From Hydrogenophaga sp. RAC07 (lineage in GTDB: Bacteria; Pseudomonadota; Gammaproteobacteria; Burkholderiales; Burkholderiaceae_C), in the NCBI RefSeq assembly GCF_001713375.1, contig NZ_CP016449.1, positions 3,286,001-3,350,000 of the forward strand: a DNA stretch of 64,000 bases, written 5' to 3'. This document shows, piece after piece, positions 56,369 to 63,445 of this stretch; the stretch's first letter is position 1, and each line of letters opens with the position of its first letter. Both the position numbers and the translations under genes were made by a program. A model generated the notes under the pieces. That model had not been told where the DNA came from and ran no database searches. It worked only from the letters and a program-made list of their open reading frames with translations.

Positions 56369-56460
56369 GTTCACCTCAGGGCACGGGTTGCGGGGCGGGT
56401 GACTGGCCTTCCTCAGAGGGCACGGACACCGGGGCGTTGGACGAATTATGGAAATCTTGA

Positions 56461-56488
56461 GGGTCTTCAATGGCCGGAACAAAGACCC
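56461..56488. promoter_or_regulatory. Inverted repeat in the flgB-flgA divergent region
   Basis: GGGTCTT at 56461-56467 and AAGACCC at 56482-56488 form a 7-bp inverted repeat with a 14-base spacer between the divergent starts. It could be a regulator site, but it does not match the FlhDC box or a sigma-54 element. Confidence 0.3.
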
Positions 56489-56531
56489 CTTAAGCGGCCT
56501 TTTCCCGGCTTTCCTGCCCACCACCGCGGCC

Positions 56532-56537
56532 TACAGT
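56532..56537 (+). promoter_or_regulatory. -10-like hexamer for flgA, leaderless layout
   Basis: TACAGT ends 7 bases before ATG 56545, which is the argument for choosing that start. No -35 or flagellar sigma-28 motif is visible upstream. Confidence 0.35.
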
Positions 56538-56544
56538 GCAGGCC

Positions 56545-57279
56545 ATGCCCAAGCACCTGCCCTCCTTCTTGTCCGTCATGAAAGCCCGCCTGACACTGAT
56601 GGCGCTGCTGTTGTGCGGCTGGAGCGCACACGCCTTTGAGCCCGCTGTGCTGGAAAAGATGGCGCACGACTTCCTGACACCCGCCCTGGCCACCGCCCTC
56701 CCGCAGAACGCCGCCTCGCCCCTGCGCGCCGAGGTGGTCATGGGTTCCCTGGACCCGCGGCTCAAGCTCGCGCCCTGCAACCAGGTCGAGGCCCACCTGC
56801 CCAAGGGCTCCAGCCTCTGGGGCCGCAGCCGCATCGGCCTGCGCTGTGTGGACGGCCCCAGGCGCTGGAATGTGTATGTGCCGGTCACGGTGAAGGCCTG
56901 GGGACCGGCCTGGGTGCTCAAGCGCGCGGTGGCCGCGGGCGACACGCTGGCTCAAGAAGACGCCGAGATCGCCGAAATCGATTGGGCCGAGCAGCGCTCC
57001 AGCGTGCTGGCCGTGCCCGGGCGCTGGGTGGGCCAGCTGGCCGCATTTCCCCTGACGCCCGGTCTCGCGCTGCGCGAAAACATGGTGCGCGCACCCCAGG
57101 CGTTCGCACCGGGTGCCCAGGTGCGGGTGAGCGGCGAAGGCGGCGGTTTCAGCATTTCGGCCACGGGCAAGGCCCTCACCGCCGGCATGGTGGGCGAAAC
57201 CGCCCGGGTCAAACTGCCCGGCGGACGCGTGATCACCGGTGTGGTGCGGGACGCCCAGACCGTCGAACTGGCGCTCTGA
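56545..57279 (+). CDS. flgA: Flagellar P-ring chaperone FlgA
   Basis: A 244-residue periplasmic chaperone for P-ring assembly. The signal sequence core (KARLTLMALLLCGWSAHAF) is followed by the FlgA SAF-type domain with RLKLAPCNQVEAHLPKGSSLWGRSRIGLRC and C-terminal KLPGGRVITGVVRDAQTVEL. ATG 56545 is chosen for its spacing from the -10-like hexamer; ATG 56578 gives a more compact signal peptide and remains possible. Confidence 0.93.
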   Translation: MPKHLPSFLSVMKARLTLMALLLCGWSAHAFEPAVLEKMAHDFLTPALATALPQNAASPLRAEVVMGSLDPRLKLAPCNQVEAHLPKGSSLWGRSRIGLRCVDGPRRWNVYVPVTVKAWGPAWVLKRAVAAGDTLAQEDAEIAEIDWAEQRSSVLAVPGRWVGQLAAFPLTPGLALRENMVRAPQAFAPGAQVRVSGEGGGFSISATGKALTAGMVGETARVKLPGGRVITGVVRDAQTVELAL

Positions 57280-57338
57280 AAACCCCTTTCGGGGACCAGA
57301 CGGCGGCAAATTCGTGACGAACGCCGCACCGGAATCAC

Positions 57339-57365
57339 TAAAGTTCACGAAACACGGGCCGATAC
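57339..57365 (+). promoter_or_regulatory. Sigma-28 (FliA) promoter of flgM
   Basis: TAAAGTTC-N11-GCCGATAC matches the FliA consensus TAAAGTTT-N11-GCCGATAA at 14 of 16 positions with exact spacing. It lies 40 bases upstream of the flgM ATG. Confidence 0.92.
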
Positions 57366-57405
57366 AGTCAGGACAAGGCCCCGACTTCGGGGTTTGGAGC
57401 GTGAC

Positions 57406-57729
57406 ATGAAAGTCGATTCATCACCGGATTCGTACATTGGTTCTGTGGCCGGCGGCCCCCAGAAGGCCACGGCGCCTGCGGCCGCTGAAGCCGGCGCAGC
57501 CGCCTCGGCAGCCAGCGCGGCCAACAAACCCCAGGCGGGCGTCACCGTGACCCTCTCGGCGTCGACCACCGAGGCCCGCGCGGTCTCGGGCGGCAGCGAG
57601 GTGTTCAACGCCGACAAGGTCGCTGCGATGAAAGAGGCGATTGCCAACGGCAGCTTCCAGGTCAATGCCGGCGCCATTGCCGACAAGATGCTGGCCAACG
57701 CCGCCGAAATGCTCGGCCCGCGCACCTGA
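57406..57729 (+). CDS. flgM: Anti-sigma-28 factor FlgM
   Basis: A 107-residue anti-sigma factor that holds FliA inactive until the hook is complete and FlgM is exported. The N-terminal half is alanine-rich and disordered. The C-terminal sigma-binding helices are FNADKVAAMKEAIANGSFQVNAGAIADKML. A GGAG ribosome site lies 7 bases before ATG 57406. It is autoregulated through the sigma-28 promoter just upstream. Confidence 0.94.
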   Translation: MKVDSSPDSYIGSVAGGPQKATAPAAAEAGAAASAASAANKPQAGVTVTLSASTTEARAVSGGSEVFNADKVAAMKEAIANGSFQVNAGAIADKMLANAAEMLGPRT

Positions 57730-57755
57730 TTCCCAACCCACCACCCGGGCCCACC

Positions 57756-58124
57756 ATGAGCACTCTCTCGACCAACTACCACCCCTGGATCGGCTCGTTG
57801 CAGGTGGAGCTTGATGCATTGGAAGCCGCCCTGTTGCGCGGCGATGCACCCGCGGTGGAACTGGCCAGTGCGGCCATGCAGAAGGTGCTGCTGCAGGCAC
57901 CACCCGTCATTGCGCTGGGCGAGCCGGGCAGCGAGCAGCAACAAGCCTTGCTGTCGGCCGCGGAGCGTTTTGCCCGCCTGCGCCAGGCCGTGCTGCGCGC
58001 CAATGCGCAGAGCCAGCGCGCCGTGACCAGCCTGCTGCCCCAGCACGCGATGCAACCCACTTACGGCCGCCAGGTCGGCGCGTCGTCCATGAGCGGCGCC
58101 GGCCGAGGTTATCTTTCGGCCTGA
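57756..58124 (+). CDS. flgN: FlgN-like flagellar export chaperone
   Basis: A 122-residue, mostly helical protein directly after flgM. FlgN delivers FlgK and FlgL to the export gate. The sequence is weakly conserved; the call rests on its helical composition (ELDALEAALLRGDAPAVELAS), its size and the flgA-flgM-flgN order. It ends at a strong terminator. Confidence 0.75.
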   Translation: MSTLSTNYHPWIGSLQVELDALEAALLRGDAPAVELASAAMQKVLLQAPPVIALGEPGSEQQQALLSAAERFARLRQAVLRANAQSQRAVTSLLPQHAMQPTYGRQVGASSMSGAGRGYLSA

Positions 58125-58141
58125 TCCCTGTTCGCTCCAGC

Positions 58142-58167
58142 AAAAACCGGCCCTGGCCGGTTTTTTT
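58142..58167 (+). terminator. Rho-independent terminator of flgMN
   Basis: An AAAAACCGGCC/GGCCGGTTTTT stem with a 2-base loop is followed by further T (seven in all), 18 bases after the flgN stop. Confidence 0.9.
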
Positions 58168-58222
58168 GCGTCTGCGACCCCCTCAGCTCGCGACGGAACA
58201 GCGGTTCATCCGCCGAGCGGCA

Positions 58223-58251
58223 TTGCGGATCTGAATGCGATTCATTATTAT
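58223..58251 (+). promoter_or_regulatory. Promoter of the bfd-like gene
   Basis: TTGCGG at 58223-58228 and TATTAT at 58246-58251 are 17 bases apart. The -10 lies inside the Fur-box-like site. Confidence 0.5.
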
Positions 58252-58255
58252 TCGC
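58237..58255. promoter_or_regulatory. Fur-box-like operator
   Basis: The 19 bases GCGATTCATTATTATTCGC match, in reverse complement, 12 of 19 positions of the classical Fur consensus and overlap the -10 element. Iron-dependent repression of a bacterioferritin-associated ferredoxin is well known in other bacteria. Binding is inferred. Confidence 0.5.
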
Positions 58256-58279
58256 TCAGAACCACGGAACCGCCACACC

Positions 58280-58498
58280 ATGATTGTTTGCATCTGCCGC
58301 CGCATCAGCGACAAGACCATTGCCCAGTGCGCCCGCTCGGGCATGGGCTTTGACGACATCCAGCTGGAACTGGGTGTGGCCACGCAGTGCGGCCAATGCG
58401 AAGGATGTGCCCGTGCGCTGTGGTCGGAATGTTCACCTCAGCAGTCGGTGGCCCACATCTCGCGCGAGCCGGCACCGCAGCAGGCCATGGCCGCCTGA
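58280..58498 (+). CDS. bfd: Bacterioferritin-associated ferredoxin (BFD-like [2Fe-2S])
   Basis: A 72-residue [2Fe-2S] protein. The four cluster ligands are visible as CIC at residues 4 and 6 and CGQCEGC near 33-38, the BFD-domain arrangement. It reduces bacterioferritin to release iron under starvation. No bacterioferritin gene is adjacent. The start MIVCICRRISD at 58280 is typical. It has its own promoter and terminator, so it is monocistronic. Confidence 0.9.
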   Translation: MIVCICRRISDKTIAQCARSGMGFDDIQLELGVATQCGQCEGCARALWSECSPQQSVAHISREPAPQQAMAA

Positions 58499-58519
58499 AG
58501 CCTGCCCTTCCCACCCGAC

Positions 58520-58546
58520 AAAAAAACCGGCCAAGGCCGGTTTTTT
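58520..58546. terminator. Bidirectional terminator between bfd and livM
   Basis: AAAAAACCGGCC/GGCCGGTTTTTT with a 2-base AA loop, A-rich before and T-rich after, between convergent genes. Confidence 0.9.
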
Positions 58547-58564
58547 GTTGGCGGTCGAAGGCTC

Positions 58565-59491
58565 TCAGCCCTTCTTGGCACCGAAGCGGTGTTCGATCTC
58601 GCCCACGATGCCGCGACGGAACATGAGCACGCAAACCACGAAGGTCACACCCATGATGATGGACACCATGGAGCCCAGACCCGAGAGGTAGTTCTGCATG
58701 GTCACGATGATAGTCGCGCCCACGGTGGGGCCCAGGATGGTGCCCATGCCGCCGAGCAGCGTCATCAACACCACTTCGCCCGACATCTGCCAGCCCACGT
58801 CGGTCAGGGTGGCGATGCCGAATGCGATGGACTTGGTGGCACCCGCGAGGCCGGCGATGGCGCCCGAGAGCACAAAGGCCACGAGCTTGTAGCGGTCGAC
58901 GTTGTAGCCCAGCGAGAGCGCACGGGGTTCGTTCTCGCGCACCGACTTGAGCACCTGCCCGAACGGCGAATGGATGATGCGGTAGATGAGTGCAAACGCC
59001 GCCGCGAAGATGGCCGCCACGAGGTAGTACATCGCGGTGTCGTTGGTCATGTCGATCAGGCCGAAGAGCTTGCCGCGCGGGATGCTCTGGATACCGTCTT
59101 CCGCGTAGGTGAACGGCGCCTGCACACAGATGAAATAGATCATCTGCGCCAGCGCCAGCGTGACCATGGCGAAGTAGATGCCCTGGCGGCGCACCGCCAG
59201 CCAGCCGGTCAACAGGCCGATGAAAGCCGCGCTCAAGGTGCCCGCCAGGATCGCCAGTTCGGGCGTGAGCCCCCACACCTTGGCCGCGTGGCCGGCCACG
59301 TAGGCTGCGAAGCCGAAGAACATGGCGTGACCGAACGAAAGCAATCCGGTGAAGCCGATCAGCAGGTTGAACGCGGAGGCGAACAGCGCGAAGCACAGCA
59401 CCTTCATGAGGAAGATGGGGTAGCCCACGAAAGGGGCGACCAGCAGTGCCAGGAACAGCACCACAAATATGTTGCGGGTGGCTTTGGACAT
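58565..59491 (-). CDS. livM: Branched-chain amino acid ABC transporter permease LivM
   Basis: A 308-residue inner-membrane permease with about eight to ten hydrophobic segments and the LivHM signature (LLIGFTGLLSFGHAMFFGFAAYVAGHA). ATG 59491 overlaps the livH stop (TAATG). A longer in-frame reading back to 60205 crosses livH and is rejected. It is the last gene of the liv operon. Confidence 0.95.
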   Translation of the reverse strand: MSKATRNIFVVLFLALLVAPFVGYPIFLMKVLCFALFASAFNLLIGFTGLLSFGHAMFFGFAAYVAGHAAKVWGLTPELAILAGTLSAAFIGLLTGWLAVRRQGIYFAMVTLALAQMIYFICVQAPFTYAEDGIQSIPRGKLFGLIDMTNDTAMYYLVAAIFAAAFALIYRIIHSPFGQVLKSVRENEPRALSLGYNVDRYKLVAFVLSGAIAGLAGATKSIAFGIATLTDVGWQMSGEVVLMTLLGGMGTILGPTVGATIIVTMQNYLSGLGSMVSIIMGVTFVVCVLMFRRGIVGEIEHRFGAKKG

Positions 59492-60378
59492 TATTTCTCC
59501 CGGCCGAACAGACCTGCCGGACGGATCATGAGCACGATGACCATGATGATGAAGACCACGGTGGACGAGAGCTCGGCGTAGAAGACCTTGGTGAGGCCCT
59601 CGATCAGGCCGAGCGCCAGACCCGTGAGGATGGAGCCGAGGATCGATCCCATGCCGCCGATCACGACCACGGCGAACACCACGATGATGATGTTGGAGCC
59701 CATGAGCGGGCTCACCTGGTAGATGGGCGCGGCCATCACACCGGCCAGACCGGCCAGGCCCACGCCGAACGCGTAGGTGAGCGTCACCATCAGCGGCACG
59801 TTGATGCCGAAAGCGCGGACCATGTTGGGGTTTTCGGTGCCGGCCCGCAGATACGCGCCGAGCTTGGTTTTTTCGATCACGTACCAGGTGAAGAGGCACA
59901 GGAAGATGGAGACGAACACCACCCAGGCGCGGTACTTGGGCAGGAACATGAAGCCCAGGTCGAACCCGCCGCGAAAGATCTCGGGCAGCTCGTAGGGCAA
60001 TCCGGACGAGCCGTAGAACTCGCGGAACGCACCTTCGAGGATGAGGGCCAGGCCAAAGGTGAGCAGCAGGCCATAGAGGTGGTCGAGCTGCTGCAGGCGG
60101 CGCAGCATGGTCATCTCGATCAGGGCGCCGATGGCGCCCACCCCGATGGGTGCGAGCAGCAGGGCGAACCAGTAGTTCACCCCCAGGTAATTGAGCAACA
60201 TCCACGCGAAGAAGGCACCCACCATGTAGAGGGCACCATGCGCGAAGTTGACGATGTTGAGCATGCCGAAGATCACGGCCAGGCCCAGCGAGAGGATCGC
60301 GTAAAACGAGCCGTTGACCAGCCCCAGCATGAGTTGCCCCATGAAGGCTGCGGTCGGCACACCAAATATTTCAGTCAT
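59491..60378 (-). CDS. livH: Branched-chain amino acid ABC transporter permease LivH
   Basis: A 295-residue permease partner of LivM. Typical segments are LMLGLVNGSFYAILSLGLAVIFGMLNIVNFAHGALYMVGAF and GVGLAGLAGVMAAPIYQVSPLMG. It lies after livK, separated by a 12-bp hairpin. Confidence 0.96.
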   Translation of the reverse strand: MTEIFGVPTAAFMGQLMLGLVNGSFYAILSLGLAVIFGMLNIVNFAHGALYMVGAFFAWMLLNYLGVNYWFALLLAPIGVGAIGALIEMTMLRRLQQLDHLYGLLLTFGLALILEGAFREFYGSSGLPYELPEIFRGGFDLGFMFLPKYRAWVVFVSIFLCLFTWYVIEKTKLGAYLRAGTENPNMVRAFGINVPLMVTLTYAFGVGLAGLAGVMAAPIYQVSPLMGSNIIIVVFAVVVIGGMGSILGSILTGLALGLIEGLTKVFYAELSSTVVFIIMVIVLMIRPAGLFGREK

Positions 60379-60395
60379 TGCAGTCCGGGGAAAAG

Positions 60396-60422
60396 GGGCG
60401 GGCCGTGAATCACGGCCCGCCC
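60396..60422 (-). terminator. Intercistronic hairpin between livK and livH
   Basis: A 12-bp perfect stem (60396-60407 with 60411-60422, loop of 3), followed on the minus strand by C and four T. It may partially terminate transcription or protect the livK message. Confidence 0.75.
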
Positions 60423-60450
60423 GGTCGGCTCAGTTCAAGTCAGCCCAGGA

Positions 60451-61686
60451 TCACTTCTTGATGCCGGGGCACTGGCTCAGTGCCAGCGACTGGAATGCAT
60501 CATCACCCTTGATGGTGCCCTTGAGGTTGTAGTAGTCCCACGCGCCCTTGGATTCCGAAGGCTTCTTGACCTGGAACAGGTACATGTCGTGCACCATGCG
60601 GCCGTCTTCGCGGATCTTGCCGCCCTTGGCGAACATGTCGTTGATCGGCGTTTCTTTCATCTTGGCCATCACAGCCGCGGTGTCATCGGTGCCGGCGGCC
60701 TTGATGGCGTTGAGGTAATGCATGGTCGACGAATACACCGAAGCGTGGTTGGAGTTCGGCTTGCGGCCGTTCATGGCCTTGCTGTACTTGTCGGCCCAGG
60801 CGCGGGTCTCGGGGTTCAGGTCCCAGTACCAGGCTTCGGTGAGGTACAGGCCTTGCGCCGTGGGCAGGCCGATGGCGTGCACGTCGGTCAGCAGCATCAG
60901 CAGCGCGGCCAGGTTCTGTTTCTTGGTCAGGCCGAATTCGGCTGCGGCTTTCACACTGCTCACCGTGTCGCCACCGGCGTTGGCCAGACCGACCACCTTG
61001 GCGCCGGAGGTTTGTGCCTGCAGCAGGAAGGACGAGAAGTCACCGGTGGACAGCGGGTGGCGCACAGCGCCCAGCACCTTGCCGCCAGAGGCCTTCACCA
61101 CATCGCCGGTGTCTTTTTCCAGCGAGTGACCGAAGGCGTAGTCGGCGGTCAGGAAGTACCAGCTGTCGCCGCCGTCTTTCACGATGGCCTTGCCCACCAC
61201 GTTGGACAGCGCGATCGTGTCCATCAGGTAGTGGATGCCGGTGGTGGGTGCGCAGTCGGCGTTGGTCAGGCGGGCCGAGGCGGCACCGGTGGTGATGGTG
61301 ATCTTGTTCTTTTCCTTGCCGAGGGCCTGCACGGCCAGGGCCACGGCGGAGTTCAGGTTTTCCACCGAGATGTCCACGCCGTCGCGGTCGAACCAGCCCT
61401 GGGCCACGTTCTTGGCGATGTCGGGCTTGTTCTGGTGGTCGGCGCTGACCACCTCGATCGGCTTGCCGAACATGGTGCCGCCGAAGTCGGCCACAGCCAT
61501 CTTGGCGGCGGCCACGGCACCGGGGCCGCCGTAGTCGGCGTACACGCCCGACATGTCGGTCAGCACGCCGATCTTCACGGCGTCACCGGTCAGCTTGCCC
61601 TGCTGGGCCACGGCAAAAGATGCACCACCCGCCAGCACGGTGGCGATGGCGGTGGTCACGGCGGTCGAAATCAGTTTGCGTTTCAT
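60451..61686 (-). CDS. livK: Branched-chain amino acid ABC transporter receptor LivK
   Basis: A 411-residue periplasmic binding protein (type 1 fold). The signal peptide MKRKLISTAVTTAIATVLAGGASFAVAQ precedes VKIGVLTDMSGVYADYGGPGAVAAAKMA. Two cysteines (NADCAPTTG and LSQCPGIKK) could form a disulfide. The true ligand may be another amino or carboxylic acid, as in many betaproteobacterial receptors of this family. Confidence 0.93.
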   Translation of the reverse strand: MKRKLISTAVTTAIATVLAGGASFAVAQQGKLTGDAVKIGVLTDMSGVYADYGGPGAVAAAKMAVADFGGTMFGKPIEVVSADHQNKPDIAKNVAQGWFDRDGVDISVENLNSAVALAVQALGKEKNKITITTGAASARLTNADCAPTTGIHYLMDTIALSNVVGKAIVKDGGDSWYFLTADYAFGHSLEKDTGDVVKASGGKVLGAVRHPLSTGDFSSFLLQAQTSGAKVVGLANAGGDTVSSVKAAAEFGLTKKQNLAALLMLLTDVHAIGLPTAQGLYLTEAWYWDLNPETRAWADKYSKAMNGRKPNSNHASVYSSTMHYLNAIKAAGTDDTAAVMAKMKETPINDMFAKGGKIREDGRMVHDMYLFQVKKPSESKGAWDYYNLKGTIKGDDAFQSLALSQCPGIKK

Positions 61687-61714
61687 GCGGAAGTCTCCTC
61701 TTGGTGGAAGGGCG

Positions 61715-62419
61715 TCAGACGCCCAGATACTCATTGAGCATGTCGGACTTGCTCTCGAGCTCGTTCTTGTTGACCGTGGCCACGATCTGGCCGTGCTCGA
61801 TCACGTAATGGCGGTCAGCCAGGGGCGCGGCAAACCGGAAATTCTGTTCGACCATCACGATGGTCAGGCCCTTGGCCTTGAGCGCGCGGATCACGCGGCC
61901 CAGCGTCTGCACGATCACGGGGGCGAGGCCTTCGGTGATCTCGTCGAGCAGCAGGATGCGAGCGCCCGAGCGCAGGATGCGCGCCATTGCGAGCATCTGC
62001 TGTTCACCGCCCGAGAGGCGCGTGCCCTGGCTGTTGCGACGCTCCTTGAGGTTGGGAAACATGTCGTAGATGTCTTCCACGCTCATGCCGCCCTCGCCCA
62101 CCTTGGGCGGCAACATGAGGTTCTCCTCGCAGCTCAGCGACGAGAAGATGCCGCGCTCTTCGGGGCAGTAGCCCAGACCCAGGCGAGCGATCTTGTTGGT
62201 CGGCATGTGGATGGTTTCCACGCCGTCGATCTGGATCGAGCCGGTGCGTTTGCCCACCAGGCCGAGGATGGACTTGACGGTGGTGGTGCGGCCCGCGCCG
62301 TTGCGGCCCAGCAGCGTGACCAGTTCGCCTTCGCGGATCTCGAAGTTGATGCCGTGCAGCACATGCGATTCGCCGTACCAGGTGTTGAGGTCGGCGACCT
62401 TCAGGAGAACCTTGCTCAT
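61715..62419 (-). CDS. livF: Branched-chain amino acid ABC transporter ATPase LivF
   Basis: A 234-residue ATPase with signature LSGGEQQMLAMAR and Walker B ILLLDEITEGLAP. The Walker A reads GRNGAGRTTT: the invariant lysine is arginine. I recall the same variant in related betaproteobacterial LivF proteins but cannot check. ATG 62419 matches the family start MSKVLLKVADLNTWYG. Confidence 0.93.
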   Translation of the reverse strand: MSKVLLKVADLNTWYGESHVLHGINFEIREGELVTLLGRNGAGRTTTVKSILGLVGKRTGSIQIDGVETIHMPTNKIARLGLGYCPEERGIFSSLSCEENLMLPPKVGEGGMSVEDIYDMFPNLKERRNSQGTRLSGGEQQMLAMARILRSGARILLLDEITEGLAPVIVQTLGRVIRALKAKGLTIVMVEQNFRFAAPLADRHYVIEHGQIVATVNKNELESKSDMLNEYLGV

Positions 62420-62457
62420 TTGGAAACCTCCGTGCTGCGCACTGCGGTGCGAGCTTG

Positions 62458-62474
62458 CTTGGGGCGGCCCGGCG
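62458..62474. repeat. 17-base fragment of the 79-bp repeat (family 1)
   Basis: CTTGGGGCGGCCCGGCG matches the core of copies A-C. It lies in the short gap between livG and livF, a possible decayed copy. Confidence 0.55.
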
Positions 62475-62480
62475 CGGCGC

Positions 62481-63242
62481 TCATTCAATCTCCTCGACCG
62501 TGCCCACATAGGCTTCGAGCACGCGGGGATCTTTGGACACCGTCTCGTAAGGGCCTTCGGCCAGCACCGAGCCGCGCGCCAGCACCGTGATGGTGTCGGA
62601 CAGGTTGGCGATCACGTTCATGTTGTGCTCCACCATCAGCACGGTGCGGTTGGCCGCCACCTTGCGGATGAGCTCCACCACACGGCCCACGTCTTCGTGG
62701 CCCATGCCCTGGGTGGGCTCGTCCAGCAGCATCAGTTCGGGGTCGAGCGCAAGCGTGGTGGCGATCTCCAGCGCGCGCTTGCGGCCGTAGGGCAGCTCAA
62801 CGGTCTGGGTCTGCGCAAAGCTGCCCAGATCGACCTGCTCCAGCAGGGCCATGGCTTCGTCGTTGAGCGCATACAGGCTGGACTCGGACTTCCAGAAATG
62901 AAAGCTAGTGCCCAGCTTGCGCTGCAGGCCGATGCGCACGTTCTCCAGCACGGTGAGGTGGGGAAACACCGCCGAGATCTGGAACGAGCGCACCATGCCG
63001 GTGCGGGCCACTTCGGCCGCCTTGCGGCTGGTGATGTCTTCGCCCTTGTAGAAGATCTTGCCGGAGGTCACGGGCAGGAACTTGGTCAGCAGGTTGAACA
63101 TCGTCGTCTTGCCGGCGCCGTTGGGGCCGATCAGCGCGTGGATGGAGCCACGCCTGACCTTGAGGTTGACCTTGTCAACCGCAACGAATCCCTTGAATTC
63201 GCGGGTCAGGTCCCGCGTTTCGAGAATGTAGTCCGTGCTCAT
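62481..63242 (-). CDS. livG: Branched-chain amino acid ABC transporter ATPase LivG
   Basis: A 253-residue ATPase, first gene of livGFKHM. It has Walker A GPNGAGKTT, the LivG-type signature LPYGRKRALEIATTLA, Walker B LMLLDEPTQGM and H-loop VEHNM. It pairs with LivF. Its start lies 17 bases after a hairpin and T-run in the leader. Confidence 0.95.
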   Translation of the reverse strand: MSTDYILETRDLTREFKGFVAVDKVNLKVRRGSIHALIGPNGAGKTTMFNLLTKFLPVTSGKIFYKGEDITSRKAAEVARTGMVRSFQISAVFPHLTVLENVRIGLQRKLGTSFHFWKSESSLYALNDEAMALLEQVDLGSFAQTQTVELPYGRKRALEIATTLALDPELMLLDEPTQGMGHEDVGRVVELIRKVAANRTVLMVEHNMNVIANLSDTITVLARGSVLAEGPYETVSKDPRVLEAYVGTVEEIE

Positions 63243-63259
63243 GAATGTCGATCACCATC

Positions 63260-63290
63260 AAAAAACCCGCGGGCTGGAGGCCGGCGGGCC
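63260..63290 (-). terminator. Terminator-like hairpin in the livG leader
   Basis: On the minus strand an 8-bp stem with one mismatch (63288-63281 with 63273-63266) is followed by six T, ending 17 bases before the livG ATG. It could end read-through from the upstream Bug gene or attenuate the liv operon. Confidence 0.65.
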
Positions 63291-63366
63291 TGTTGGAAAT
63301 CCGTGCTCCTGTGTCGGTCGTTGCGGTCGTCTCGTTCGACCGGTCAACGGAGGTTTTCGTTGCAGC

Positions 63367-63394
63367 ATTGTTAGCGAACTTACGGACTTTTCAA
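63367..63394 (-). promoter_or_regulatory. Possible livG operon promoter
   Basis: On the minus strand TTGAAA (63394-63389) and AACAAT (63372-63367) are 16 bases apart, giving a leader of about 120 bases that contains the terminator-like hairpin. Confidence 0.4.
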
Positions 63395-63410
63395 CCTAGG
63401 GAATTCACCC

Positions 63411-63440
63411 TGTCCACCCGCCTTTACAAGCGGGTGGACA
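63411..63440 (-). repeat. Hairpin after the Bug receptor gene
   Basis: An 11-bp perfect inverted repeat (63411-63421 with 63430-63440, loop of 8) starts 5 bases after the stop. It has no T-run, so termination here would need help. Confidence 0.6.
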
Positions 63441-63445
63441 CCGAA

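Noticed and set aside
58565..60205. 546-codon frame suggesting a longer or fused LivM
   Set aside because: The extra N-terminal part is livH read in another frame; LivM begins at the coupled ATG 59491.
63258..63368. 36-codon minus-strand leader peptide before livG
   Set aside because: Its ATG overlaps the predicted -10 so it would not be transcribed from that promoter, and it has no run of Leu, Ile or Val codons.
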